Shown piece after piece: positions 1 to 13,300 of a stretch of 64,000 bases of DNA (positions are counted from its first letter, which is position 1; every line of letters begins with the position of its first letter). The notes under the pieces were generated by a model. That model was given only the letters and a program-made list of their open reading frames with translations, did not search any database and was not told where the DNA came from. This DNA is from Mercurialis annua (Eukaryota; Streptophyta; Magnoliopsida; Malpighiales; Euphorbiaceae): contig NC_065572.1 in assembly GCF_937616625.2 (NCBI RefSeq), positions 43,551,653 through 43,615,652 on the forward strand, in the 5' to 3' direction. A program made the position numbers and the translations under genes.

Positions 1-1263
1 AACTTTTGGATTGAATTGCTAAAAATGTGAAACGTATGGATTAGTTTCATAATATTTGTTAAAGTTTGGCTTGAATCGCGAAAAAGGAGAAACGTTTGGA
101 TTTGTTTCGTAACGATTGTACACGTTTGACTTTAATCGCTAAAAAGGTGAAACATTTGGATTTGTTTCGTAACGTTTTAAACGTTTAGCTGAAATCGTTA
201 ATATGGTAAAACGTTTAAATTTATTTCGTAACATTTGTAAACGTTTGGCTAAAATGGCTAAAAAGGTGAAACGTTTGGTTTTGTTTCGTAACGTTTGTTA
301 ATGTTCCGCTTGAATCGCTAAAAAGGAGAAACGTTTGGGTTTGTTTCGAAACGTTTGTAAATGTTTGGATAAAATTGCTAAAAAGATAAAACGCTTGGAT
401 TTGTTTCGTAACGTTTGTAAACGTTCGGATTAAATTGATAAAAAGGGGAAACGTTTGGATTTGTTTCGTAACGTTTGTAAACGTTCGGCTTAAATCGCGA
501 AAAAGGTGAAACATTTGGTTTTGTTTCGTAACCTTTGTAAATGTTCGGCTTTAATCTCTAAAAAGGTGAAAGGTTTGGATTTGTTTCGTAACATTTGTAA
601 ACGTTTGGCTTAAATCGCTAAAAAGGTGAAACGTTTGGTTTTGTTTCGTAAACATTATAAACGTTTGGCTTAAATAGCTAAAAAGGTAAAACGGTTGGAT
701 TTGTTTCGTAATGTTTTAAACGTTTGGATTTATTTCAACCCTTTTTTTATTTGTTTCGTAACGTTTGTAAACGTTTGGCTTCAATCACTAAAAAGGTGAA
801 GCGTTTGGATTTGTTTCGTAACGTTTGTAAACGTTTGGCTTAAATCATTAAAAATATGAAACGTTTAGATTTGTTTCATAACGTTTACAAATGTTTGGTT
901 TTGTTTCGTAACGTTTATAAACGTTTGGCTTAAATCGCTAAAATGGGGACATGTTTGGTTTTGTTTTTTAACGTTTGTAAACGTTTGGCTTAAATCGCTA
1001 AAAAGGTGAAACGTTTGGTTTTGTTTCGTAACGTTTGTAAACGATGGGCTTAAGTCACTTAAAAGCTGAAACGTTAGGATTTGTTTCGTAACGTTTTAAA
1101 TGTTTGGCTTAAATCGCTAAAAAGGTAAAACGTTTGGTTTTGTTTCGCAAAGTTTTAAACGTTTTGTTTTGTTTCGTAACGTTTATAACGTTTAGCTTTA
1201 ATCGCAAAAAAGGTGAAACGTTTAGATTTGTTTCGTAACGTTTGTAAACGTTCGGCTGAAATC

Positions 1264-4200
1264 TCTAACATGGGGAAATGTTTGGATTTGTTTCGTAAGT
1301 TTATAAACATTTGGTTTTATTTCATAATGTTTAAAACGTATGGCTTAAATCGCTAAAAATGAGAAACGTTTGGTTTTGTTTTGTAATATTTGTAAACGTT
1401 TGGCTTAAATTGCTAAAACAGTGAAACGATTGGATTAGTTTCATAATGTTTGTAAACGTTTGGCTTTAATCGTGAAAAAGGGGAAACGTTTGGATTTGTT
1501 TCATAACGATTGTAAACGTTTGACTTAAATCGCTAAAAAGGTGAAACTTTTGGATTTGTTTCGTAACGTTTTAAGCGTTTAGCTGAAATCGCTAATATGG
1601 TAAAACGTTTAAATTTATTTCGTAACCTTTGTAAACATTTGGCTAAAATCGTTAAAAAGTTGAAACGTTTGGTTTTGTTTCCTAACGTTTGTAAATGTTC
1701 CGCTTCAATCGCTAAAAAGGCGAAACGTTTGGATTTGTTTCGTAACGTTTGTAAACGTTTGGCTAAAATTGCTAAAAACATGAATAGCATAAATTTGTTT
1801 CGCAACGTTTGTAAACGTTTGGATTTGTTTTGTATCGTTTGTAAACGTTTGGCTTAAATCGCAAAAAAGGGGAATCATTTGGATTTGTTTCGTAACGTTT
1901 GTAAACGCTTGGCTTAAATCGCTAAAAAGGGGAAACTTTTGGATTTGTTTCGTAACCTTTGTAAACGTTTGGCTTAAATTGCTAAAAAGGTGAAACGCTT
2001 GGATTTGTTTCGTAACGTTTGTAAACGTTCCGCTTAAATCGATAAAAAGGGGAAACGTTTGTATTTGTTTCGTAACGTTTGTAAACGTTTGGCTTCAATC
2101 GCTAAAAAGGGAAAACATTTGGATTTGTTTCGTAGCATTTATAAATGTTTGGCTTAAATTGCTAAAAAGGTAAAACGCTTGGTTTGTTTCGTAACGTTTG
2201 CAAACATTTGGCTTAAATTGCTAAAAATGTGAAACGTATGGATTAGTTTCATAATGTTTGTAAACGTTTGGCTTTAATCATGAAAAAGGGGAAACGTTTG
2301 GATTTGTTTCGTAACGATTGTAAACGTTTGACTTAAATCGCTAAAAAGGTGAAACTTTTGGATTTGTTTCGTAACGTTTTAAGCGTTTAGCTGAAATCGC
2401 TAATATGGTAAAACGTTTATATTTATTTCGTAACCTTTGTGAACATTTGGCTAAAATCGTTAAAAAGTTGAAACGTTTGGTTTTGTTTTGTAACGTTTGT
2501 AAATGTTCCGCTTCAATCGCTAAAACGGCGAGACGTTTGGATTTGTTTCGTAACGTTTGTAAACGTTTGGCTAAAATTGCTAAAAAGATGAATAGCATAA
2601 ATTTGGTTCGTAACTTTTGTAAAAGTTTGGCTTAAATTGCTAAAAAGGTGAAACGTTTGGATTTGTTTCGTAACGTTTGTAAACGTTCGGTTAAATCGCG
2701 AAAAAGGTGAAACGTTTGGTTTTGTTTCGTAACCTTTGTAATCCTTCGGCTTTAATCTCTAAAAAGGTGAAAGGTTTTGATTTGTTTCATAACGTTTGTA
2801 AAAGTTTGGCTTAAATCGCTAAAAAGGTGACACGTTTGGTTTTGTTTCGTAAACATTATAAACGTTCGGCTTAAATAGCTAAAAAGGTGAAACCGTTGGA
2901 TTTGTTTCGTAATGTTTTAATCGTTTGGATTTATTTCAACCCTTTTTTTATTTGTTTTGTAACGTTTGTAAACGTTTGGCTTCAATCACTAAGAAGGTGA
3001 AACGTTTGGATTTGTTTCGTAACGTTTGTAAACGTTCGGCTGAAATCTCTAAAATGGGGAAATGTTTGGATTTGTTTCGTAAGTTTTTAAACATTTGGTT
3101 TTGTTTCGTAATGTTTAAAACGTGTGGCTTAAATCGCTAAAAATGAGAAACGTTTGGTTTTGTTTCGTAATATTTGTAAACGTTTGGCTTATATTGCTAA
3201 AACAGTGAAACGATTGGATTAGTTTCATAATGTTTGTAAACGTTTGGCTTTAATCGTGAAAAAGGGGAAACGTTTGGATTTGTTTCGTAACGATTGTAAA
3301 CGTTTGACATAAATCGCTAAAAAGGTGAAACTTTTGGATTTGTTTCGTAACGTTTTAAGCGTTTAGCTGAAATTGCTAATATGGTAAAACGTTTAAATTT
3401 ATTTCGTAACCTTTGTAAACATTTGGCTAAAATCGTTAAAAAGTTGAAACGTTTGGTTTTGTTTCGTAACATTTGTAAATGTTCCGCTTTAATCGCTAAA
3501 AAGGCGAAACGTTTGGATTTGTTTCGTAACGTTTGTAAACGTTTGGCTAAAATTGCTAAAAAGATGAATAGCATAAATTTTTTTCGTAACGTTTGTAAAC
3601 GTTTGGATTTGTTTTGTATCGTTTGTAAATGTTTGGCTTAAATCGCAAAAAAGGAGAAACATTTGGATTTGTTTCGTAACGTTTGTAAACGCTTGGCTTA
3701 AATCGCTAAAAAGGGGAAACTTTTAGATTTGTTTCGTAACCTTTGTAAACGTTTGGCTTAAATTGCTAAAAAGGTGAAACGCTTGGATTTGTTTCGTAAT
3801 GTTTGTAAACGTTCGGCTTAAATCGATAAAAGGGGAAACGTTTGGACTTTTTTCGTAACGTTTTTAAACGTTTGGCTTCAATCACTAAAAAGGGAAAACA
3901 TTTAGATTTGTTTCGTAGCATTTATAAATGTTTGGCTTAAATTGCTAAAAAGGTAAAACGCTTGGTTTGTTTCGTAACGTTTGCAAACATTTGGCTTAAA
4001 TTGCTAAAAATGTGAAACGTATGGATTAGTTTCATAATGTTTGTAAACGTTTGGCTTTAATCATGAAAAAGGGGAAACGTTTGGATTTGTTTCGTAACGA
4101 TTGTAAACGTTTGACTTAAATCGCTAAAAAGGTGAAACTTTTGGATTTGTTTCGTAACGTTTTAAGCGTTTAGCTGAAATCGCTAATATGGTAAAACGTT

Positions 4201-6560
4201 TATATTTATTTCGTAACCTTTGTGAACATTTGGCTAAAATCGTTAAAAAGTTGAAACGTTTGGTTTTGTTTTGTAACGTTTGTAAATGTTCCGCTTCAAT
4301 CGCTAAAAAGGCGAGACGTTTGGATTTATTTCGTAACGTTTGTAAACGTTTGGCTAAAATTGCTAAAAAGATGAATAGCATAAATTTGTTTCGTAACTTT
4401 TGTAAAAGTTTGGCTTAAATTGCTAAAAAGGTGAAACGTTTGGATTTGTTTCGTAACGTTTGTAAACGTTCGGTTAAATCGCGAAAAAGGTGAAACGTTT
4501 GGTTTTGTTTCGTAACCTTTGTAATCCTTCGGCTTTAATCTCTAAAAAGGTGAAAGGTTTTGATTTGTTTCATAACGTTTGTAAAAGTTTGGCTTAAATC
4601 GCTAAAAAGGTGACACGTTTGGTTTTGTTTCGTAAACATTATAAACGTTCGGCTTAAATAGCTAAAAAGGTGAAACCGTTGGATTTGTTTCGTAATGTTT
4701 TAATCGTTTGGATTTATTTCAACCCTTTTTTTATTTGTTTTGTAACGTTTGTAAACGTTTGGCTTCAATCACTAAGAAGGTGAAACGTTTGGATTTGTTT
4801 CGTAACGTTTGTAAACGTTCGGCTGAAATCTCTAAAATGGGGAAATGTTTGGATTTGTTTCGTAAGTTTTTAAACATTTGGTTTTGTTTCGTAATGTTTA
4901 AAACGTGTGGCTTAAATCGCTAAAAATGAGAAACGTTTGGTTTTGTTTCGTAATATTTGTAAACGTTTGGCTTATATTGCTAAAACAGTGAAACGATTGG
5001 ATTAGTTTCATAATGTTTGTAAACGTTTGGCTTTAATCGTGAAAAAGGGGAAACGTTTGGATTTGTTTCGTAACGATTGTAAACGTTTGACATAAATCGC
5101 TAAAAAGGTGAAACTTTTGGATTTGTTTCGTAACGTTTTAAGCGTTTAGCTGAAATTGCTAATATGGTAAAACGTTTAAATTTATTTCGTAACCTTTGTA
5201 AACATTTGGCTAAAATCGTTAAAAAGTTGAAACGTTTGGTTTTGTTTCGTAACATTTGTAAATGTTCCGCTTTAATCGCTAAAAAGGCGAAACGTTTGGA
5301 TTTGTTTCGTAACGTTTGTAAACGTTTGGCTAAAATTGCTAAAAAGATGAATAGCATAAATTTTTTTCGTAACGTTTGTAAACGTTTGGATTTGTTTTGT
5401 ATCGTTTGTAAATGTTTGGCTTAAATCGCAAAAAAGGAGAAACATTTGGATTTGTTTCGTAACGTTTGTAAACGCTTGGCTTAAATCGCTAAAAAGGGGA
5501 AACTTTTAGATTTGTTTCGTAACCTTTGTAAACGTTTGGCTTAAATTGCTAAAAAGGTGAAACGCTTGGATTTGTTTCGTAATGTTTGTAAACGTTCGGC
5601 TTAAATCGATAAAAGGGGAAACGTTTGGACTTTTTTCGTAACGTTTTTAAACGTTTGGCTTCAATCACTAAAAAGGGAAAACATTTAGATTTGTTTCGTA
5701 GCATTTATAAATGTTTGGCTTAAATTGCTAAAAAGGTAAAACGCTTGGTTTGTTTCGTAACGTTTGCAAACATTTGGCTTAAATTGCTAAAAATGTGAAA
5801 CGTATGGATTAGTTTCATAATGTTTGTAAACGTTTGGCTTTAATCATGAAAAAGGGGAAACGTTTGGATTTGTTTCGTAACGATTGTAAACGTTTGACTT
5901 AAATCGCTAAAAAGGTGAAACTTTTGGATTTGTTTCGTAACGTTTTAAGCGTTTAGCTGAAATCGCTAATATGGTAAAACGTTTATATTTATTTCGTAAC
6001 CTTTGTGAACATTTGGCTAAAATCGTTAAAAAGTTGAAACGTTTGGTTTTGTTTTGTAACGTTTGTAAATGTTCCGCTTCAATCGCTAAAAAGGCGAGAC
6101 GTTTGGATTTATTTCGTAACGTTTGTAAACGTTTGGCTAAAATTGCTAAAAAGATGAATAGCATAAATTTGTTTCGTAACTTTTGTAAAAGTTTGGCTTA
6201 AATTGCTAAAAAGGTGAAACGTTTGGATTTGTTTCGTAACGTTTGTAAACGTTCGGTTAAATCGCGAAAAAGGTGAAACGTTTGGTTTTGTTTCGTAACC
6301 TTTGTAATCCTTCGGCTTTAATCTCTAAAAAGGTGAAAGGTTTTGATTTGTTTCGTAACGTTTGTAAAAGTTTGGCTTAAATCGCTAAAAAGGTGACACG
6401 TTTGGTTTTGTTTCGTAAACATTATAAACGTTCGGCTTAAATAGCTAAAAAGGTGAAACCGTTGGATTTGTTTCGTAATGTTTTAATCGTTTGGATTTAT
6501 TTCAACCCTTTTTTTATTTGTTTTGTAACGTTTGTAAACGTTTGGCTTCAATCACTAAAA
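1264..6560 (+). repeat. 1783-bp higher-order repeat, about three copies
   Basis: Diagnostic variants recur every 1783 bp. Copies run about 1264-3046, 3047-4829 and 4830-6560, the last being slightly short. The second and third copies look almost identical by eye; the first differs at scattered sites. Markers include a run of seven or eight T after ATTTCAACCC (near 2940, 4723 and 6507) and AAATGAGAAACG (near 1353, 3138 and 4922). Each unit holds two related sub-blocks starting with the same variant monomers about 808 bp and 976 bp apart. This points to recent unequal exchange or rolling-type amplification. Flanks 1-1000 and about 5770-6790 resemble one another and mark the ancestral sequence around the expansion. 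Confidence 0.9.
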
Positions 6561-7348
6561 AGGTGAAACGTTTGGATTTGTTTCGTAACGTTTGTAAACG
6601 TTTGGCTTAAATCAGTAAAAATGTGAAACGTTTATATTTGTTTCGTAACGTTTACAAACGTTTGGTTTTGTTTTGTCACGTTTATAAACATTTGGCTTAA
6701 ATCGCTAAAATGGGGAAACATTTGGTTTTGTTTTTTAGCGTTTGTAAACGTTTTGCTTAAATCGTTAAAATGGGTAAACGTTTGGTGTTGTTCTGTAATG
6801 TTTTTAAACGTTTGGATTTGTTTTGTAACGTTTTAAACGTTTGGTTTTGTTTCGTAACGTTTGCAAACTTTTGGCTAAAATCGCTAAAAAAGGTGAAACG
6901 TTTTATTTTGTTTCGTAACGTTTGCAAATGTTTGGCTTAAATCGCTAAAAAGGTGAAACTTTTGGATTTGTTTCATAACGTTTGTTAACGTTTGGTTTAA
7001 ATCTCTAAAAAGGTGAAATGTTTGGATTTGTTTTCGTAATATTTGTAAACGTATGGCTTAAATCGCTAAAAAGGTGAAACGTTTGGTTTTGTTTCGTAAC
7101 GTTTGTAAAGGTTTGGTTTAAATCACTAAAAAGGTGAGACGTTTGGTTTTGTTTCGAAACGTTTGTACACGTTTGGATTTGTTTCATAATGTTTGTTTCG
7201 TAACGTTTTAAAGGTTTGCTTTTGTTTCGTAACGTTTGTAAACGTTTGGCTTAAATCGCTAAAACGGGGAAATGTTTTGTTTTGTTTCGTAATGTTTGTT
7301 AACGTTTGGCTTCAATACCTAAAAATGTGAAACATTTGGTTTTGTTTT

Positions 7349-10300
7349 ATAACGTTTCTAAATGTTTCGTTTTGTTTCGTAACGTTTTAAACGTTTGGTT
7401 TTGTTTCGTAACATTTGTAAACGTTTGGCTTATATCCCTAAAAAGGTGAAACATTTGGTTTTTTCTCGTAATTTTAGTAAAAGTTTTACTTAAATCGCTA
7501 AAAAGGTGAAACATTTGGATTTTTTTCGTAACGTTTGTAAATGTTTGGGTTCAATCATTAAAAAAGTGAAATGTTTGGATTTATTTCGTAGTGTTTGTAA
7601 ACGTTTGACTTAAATCGCTAAAAATGTGAAACATTTGGTTTTGTTCCGTAACGTTAGTAAACGTTTGGCTTAAATTGGAAAAAAGGCTAAACGCTTAGAT
7701 TTGTTTCGTAACGTTTGTAAACGTTTGGCTTATATCGCTAAAATGGTGCAACGTTTGGTTTTATTTCGTAACGTTTGTAAACGTTTGGCTTAAATTGCTA
7801 TAAAAGTGAAACGCTTGGATTTGATTCGTAACGTTTGCAAATGTTTGGTTTTATTTCGAAACGTTTGTAAACGTTTGGCTTAAATCGCTAAAAAGGTGAA
7901 ACGTTTGAATTCGCTTCGTAACGTTTTAAGCGTTTGGATTTGTTTCGAAACATTTGGATTTGTTTCGTAACATTTGTAAACATTTGGATTCAATCACTAA
8001 AAAGGTGAAACCTTTGGATTTGTTTCATAACGTTTCTAAACGTTTGGCTTAAATTTCTAAAAAGGTGAAACGTTTAAATTTTTTCAATAGGTTTGTAAAT
8101 ATTTTGCTTAAATTGCTAAAAAGATGAAACATTTGGATTTGTTTCATATAAACATTTGGCTTAAATAGCTAAAAAGGTTAAACATTTGTATTTTTTTCGA
8201 TACGTTTGTAAACGTTTGGCTTAAATAGCTAAAAAGGGGAAACGTTTGGATTTTTTTCGTAACGTTTGTAAACGTTTGGCTTAAATTGCTAAAAAGGTGA
8301 AATGCTTGGATTTGTTTCGTAACGTTTGTAAACGTTTTGCTTAAATTGCTAAAAAGGTGAAAGGCTCGGTTTTGTTTCGTAACGTTTGTAAACGTTTGGC
8401 TTAAGTCGCTAAATATGTGAAACATTTGGATTTGTTTCATAATGTTTTAAACGTTTGGTTTTTGTTCGTAACGTTTGTAAACGTTTCGCTTAAATCGCTG
8501 AAAAGGTGAAACGTTTGGATTTGTTTCGTAATGTTTGATAACGTTTGGCTTATATCGCTAAAAAGGTGAAACGTTTGAATTTGTTTGGTAACGTTTGGAT
8601 TTGTTTGGTAACGTTTGTAAACGTTTAGCTTAAATCGCTAAAAAGATGAAACGTTTGGATTTATTTCGTAACGTTTGTAAACGTTTGGCTTAAATCTCGA
8701 AAAAGGTGAAACATGGATTTGTTTCGTAACGTTTGTAAACGTTTTGCTTAAATCGCTAAAACGGTGAAACGCTTGGATATGTTTCGTAACGTTTGTAAAC
8801 GTTTGGCTAAAATTCCTAAAAAGATGAAACGCTTGGATGTGTTTTGTATCGTTTGTAAATGTTTGGCTTAAATTGCTACAAAGGTGAAACGCTTGGATTT
8901 GTTTCGCAATGTTTGTAAACATTTGGCTTAAATTGCTAAAAATGGAAAAAGTTTGGATTTGTCTCATAGCTCTTGTAAACATTTCCGTTATATCGCTAAA
9001 AAGGTGAATCATATCGTAACGTTTGTAAAGATTTGGCTTAAATCGCAGAAAATGTGAAACGTTTGGATTTGTTTCGTAACGTTTGTAAACATTTGGCTTT
9101 AGTTGCTAAAAATGGGAAACATTTGGATTTGTTTTGTAACGTTTGTAAACGTTTGGCTTAAATCGCTGAAAAAGGTGAAACGTTTTGATTTATTTCGTAA
9201 CTTTTGTAAACGTTTGTCTTAAATTGCTAAAAAGGTGAAACGGTTGGATTTGTTTTGTAACGTTTGTAAACATTTGGCTTAAATTGCTAAAATTGGGAAA
9301 TGCTTGAATGTGTTTCGTAACGTTTGTAAACGTTTGGCTTAAATTGCTAAAAAGACGAAACGCTTGGATTTGTTTCGTAACGTTTGTAAACGTTTGGCTT
9401 AAATTGCTAAAAAGGTGAAACGCTTGGTTTTGTTTCGTAACATTTGTAAACGTTTGACTTAAATCGCTAAAAGTGGGTAACGTTTGGTTTTGTTTTATAA
9501 CGTTTTAAACGTTTGGTTTTGTTTTGTAACGTTTCTAAACGTTTCTTTTAAATCGCTGAAAAGGTGAAACGTTTGGATTAGTTTCGTAACGTTTGTAAAC
9601 GTTTGGCTCAAATCGCTAAAAAGGTGAAACGTTTGGATTTGTTTTGTAATGTTTGTTAACGTTTGGCTTAAATTTCTAAAAAGGTGAAACATTTGGATTT
9701 TTTTTCGTAACGTTTGTTAACATATGGCTTAAATCGCTAAAAAGGTGAAACGTTTGGCTTTGTTTCGTAACGTTTGTAAACGTTTGGCATAAATCAATAA
9801 AATGGTTAGACGTTTGGTTTTGTTTCGTATCGTTTGTAAACTTTTGGATTTGTTTCGCAATGTTTTTTCGTAACGTTTTAAACGTTTGCTTTTGTTTCGT
9901 AACGTTTGTAAACGATTGGCTTAAATCGCTAAAACGGTGAAACGTGTGGTTTTGTTTCGTAATGTTTGTAAAACTTTGTCTTAAATCGCTAAAAAGGTTA
10001 AACATTTGGTTTTATTTTAATACGTTTGTAAATGTTTCGATTTGTTTCGTAGCGTTTTAAACGTTTGGTTTTGTTTCTTAACATTTGTAAATGTTTGGCT
10101 TAAATCGCTAAAAAAGGGAAACGTTTGGTTTTTTCTCGTAATTTTTGTAAACGTTTGGCTTTAATTGCTAAAAATGGGAAACGTTTGGATTAGTTTTGTA
10201 ACGTTTGTAAACGTTTGGCTTAAATCGATAATAAGGTGAAACGTTTTGATTTGTTTCATAACTTTTGTAAACGTTTGTCTTAAATCGCTAAAAAGGTGAA

Positions 10301-13300
10301 ACAATTGGATTTGTTTTGAAACGTTTGTACACGTTTGGCTTAAATTGCTAAAATTGGGAAATGCTTGAATGTGTTTCGTAACGTTTGTAAACGTTTGGCT
10401 TAAATTGCTAAAAAGACGAAACGCTTGGATTTGTTTCGTAACGTTTGTAAACGTTTGGCTTAAATTTCTAAAAAGGTGAAACGCTTGGTTTTGTTTCGTA
10501 ACATTTGTAAACGTTTGACTTAAATCGCTAAAAGTGGGAAACGTATGGATTTGTTTTATAACGTTTTAAACGTTTGGTTTTGTTTTGTAACGTTTCTAAA
10601 CGTTTGGTTTAAATCGCTGAAAAGGTGAAACGTTTGGATTTTTTTCGTAACGTTTGTAAACGTTTGGCTCAAATCGCTAAAAAGGTGAAATGTTTGGATT
10701 TGTTTTGTAATGTTTGTTAACATTTGGCTTAAATTTCTAAAAAGGTGAAACATTTGGATTTTTTTCGTATCGTTTGTAAACATATGGCTTAAATCGCTAA
10801 AAAGGTGAAACGTTTGGCTTTGTTTCGTAACGTTTGTAAACATTTGGCATAAATCAATAAAATGGTTAGACATTTGGTTTTGTTTCGTATCGTTTGTAAA
10901 CTTTTGGATTTGTTTTGCAATTTTTTTTCGTAACGTTTGCTTTTGTTTCGTAACGTTTGTAAACGATTGGCTTAAATCGCTAAAACGGTGAAACGTGTGG
11001 TTTTGTTTCGTAATGTTTGTAAAACTTTGTCTTATATCGCTAAAAAGGTTAAACATTTGGTTTTATTTTATTGCATTTGTAAATGTTTCGATTTGTTTCG
11101 TAGCGTTTTAAACGTTTGGTTTTGTTTCTTAACGTTTGTAAATGTTTGGCTTAAATCGCTAAAAAGGTAAAACGTTTGGTTTTTTCTCGTAATTTTTTTA
11201 AACATTTGGATTAAATCGCGAAAAAGGTGAAATGTTTGCATTTGTTTCGTAATGTTTGTAAACGTTTGGGTTCAATCATTAAAAAAGGGAAACGTTTAGA
11301 TTAGTTTCTTAGTGTTTGTAAACGATTGGCTTAAATCGTTAAAAATGGGAAACATTTGGTTTTGTTCCGTAACGTAAGTAAACGTTTGGCTTAAATTGCT
11401 AAAAAGGTGAAACGCTTTGATTTTTTTTGTAACGTTTGTAAACGTTTGGCTTATATCGCTAACAAGGTGCTATGTTTGGTTTTTTTCGTAACATTTGTAA
11501 ACGTTTGGCTTAAATCGTTAAAAAGGCGAAACGTTCGAATTTTCTTCGTAACGTTTTAAACGTTTAGATTTGTTTCGAAACGTTTGATCTGTTTCGTAAC
11601 ATTTGTAAACGTTTGGCTTCAATCACTTAAAAGGTGAAACGTTTGGATTTGTTTCGTAACGTTTGGCTTAAATTACTAAAAAGGTGAAATGCTTGAATTT
11701 TTTTCGTAATGTTTGTAAACGTTTGGCTTATATCGCTAAAAAGGTTAAACATTTGGAATTTTTTCGTAACATTTGTATACGTTTGGCTTAAAAAGATAAA
11801 AAGGGGAAACATTTGGCTTAAATTGCTAAAAAGGTGAAACGCTTAAATTTGTTTTAAACCGTTTGTAAACGTTTGTCTTAAATTGCAAAAAAAGTGAAAG
11901 GCTTGGAATTATTTCGTAACGTTTGTAAACGTTTGGCTTAAATCGCTAAAAATGTGAAACTTTTTGATTTGTTTTGTAATATTTTAAACGTTTGGTTTTG
12001 TTTCATAACATTTATAAATGTTTGGCTTAAATCGCTGAAAAGGTGAAACGTTTGGATTTGATTCTTAATGTTTGTAAATGTTGGCTTATATCGCTAAAAA
12101 GGGGAAAACGTTTGGATTTGTTTCGTAACGTTTGTAAACGTTTGGCTTAAATCTCTAAAAAGGTGAAACACTTGGATGTGTTTCGTAACGTTTGTAAACG
12201 TTTGGCTTAAATTGCTAAAAAGATGACACGCTTGGATGTGTTTCGTATCGTTTGTAAACATTTGGCTTAAATTACTAAAAAGGTGAAACGCTTGGATTTG
12301 TTTCGTAACGTTTGTAAACGTTTGGCTTAAATTTCTAAAAAGGGGAAACATTTGGATTTCTTTCGTAGCGTTTGTAAACATTTGCCTTATATCACTAAAA
12401 ATGGGAAACGTTTGGATATGTTTCGTAACGTTTGTAAACGTTTGGCTTAAATCGCTGAAAAATGTGAAACGTTTGGATTTGTTTCGTAACGTTTGTAAAC
12501 GTTTGGCTCCAATTGCTAAAAATGTGAAACGTATGGATTTGTTTTGTAACATTTGTAAACGTTTGGCTTAAATCGCTAAAAAGGTGAAACGTTTTGATTT
12601 ATTTTGTACTTTTTTAAACATTTGTCTTAAATCGCTAAAAAGGTGAAACGTTTGGATTTGTTTCGTAACGTTTGTAAACGTTTGGCTTAAATTGCTAAAT
12701 AGGTGAAACGCCTGAATGTGTTTCGTAACGTTTGTAAACGTTTGGTTTAAATTGCTAAAAAGGTGAAACGCTTGGATTTGTTTCGTAACGTTTGTAAACG
12801 TTTCGCTTAAATTGCTAAAAAGGTGAAATGCTTGGTTTTCTTTCGTAACATTTGTAAAAGTTTGACTTAAATCGCTAAAATTGTGAAACGTCTGGATTTG
12901 TTTTGTAACGTTTTAAATGTTTGGTTTTGTTTCGTAACGTTTCTAAATATTTGGTTTAAATTGCTGAAAAGGTGAAACGTTTGGATTTGTTACGTAATAT
13001 TTGTAAACGTTTGGCTTAAATCGCTAAAAAGGTGAAACGTTTGGATTTGGTTCGCAAGGTTTATAAACATTTGCCTTAAATCGCTAAAAAGGGGAAACGT
13101 TTTATTTTGTTTCGTAACGTTTGCAAACGTTTGGCTTAAATCGCTAAAAAGGTGAAACGTTTGGATTTGTTTCATAACGTTTGTAAACGTTTGGCTTAAA
13201 TTGCTAAAAAGGGGAAACGTTTTAATTTGTTTCGTAACGTTTGTAAACGTTTGGCTTAAATCGCTAAAAAGGTGAAACGTTTGGATTTGTTTCGTAATGT

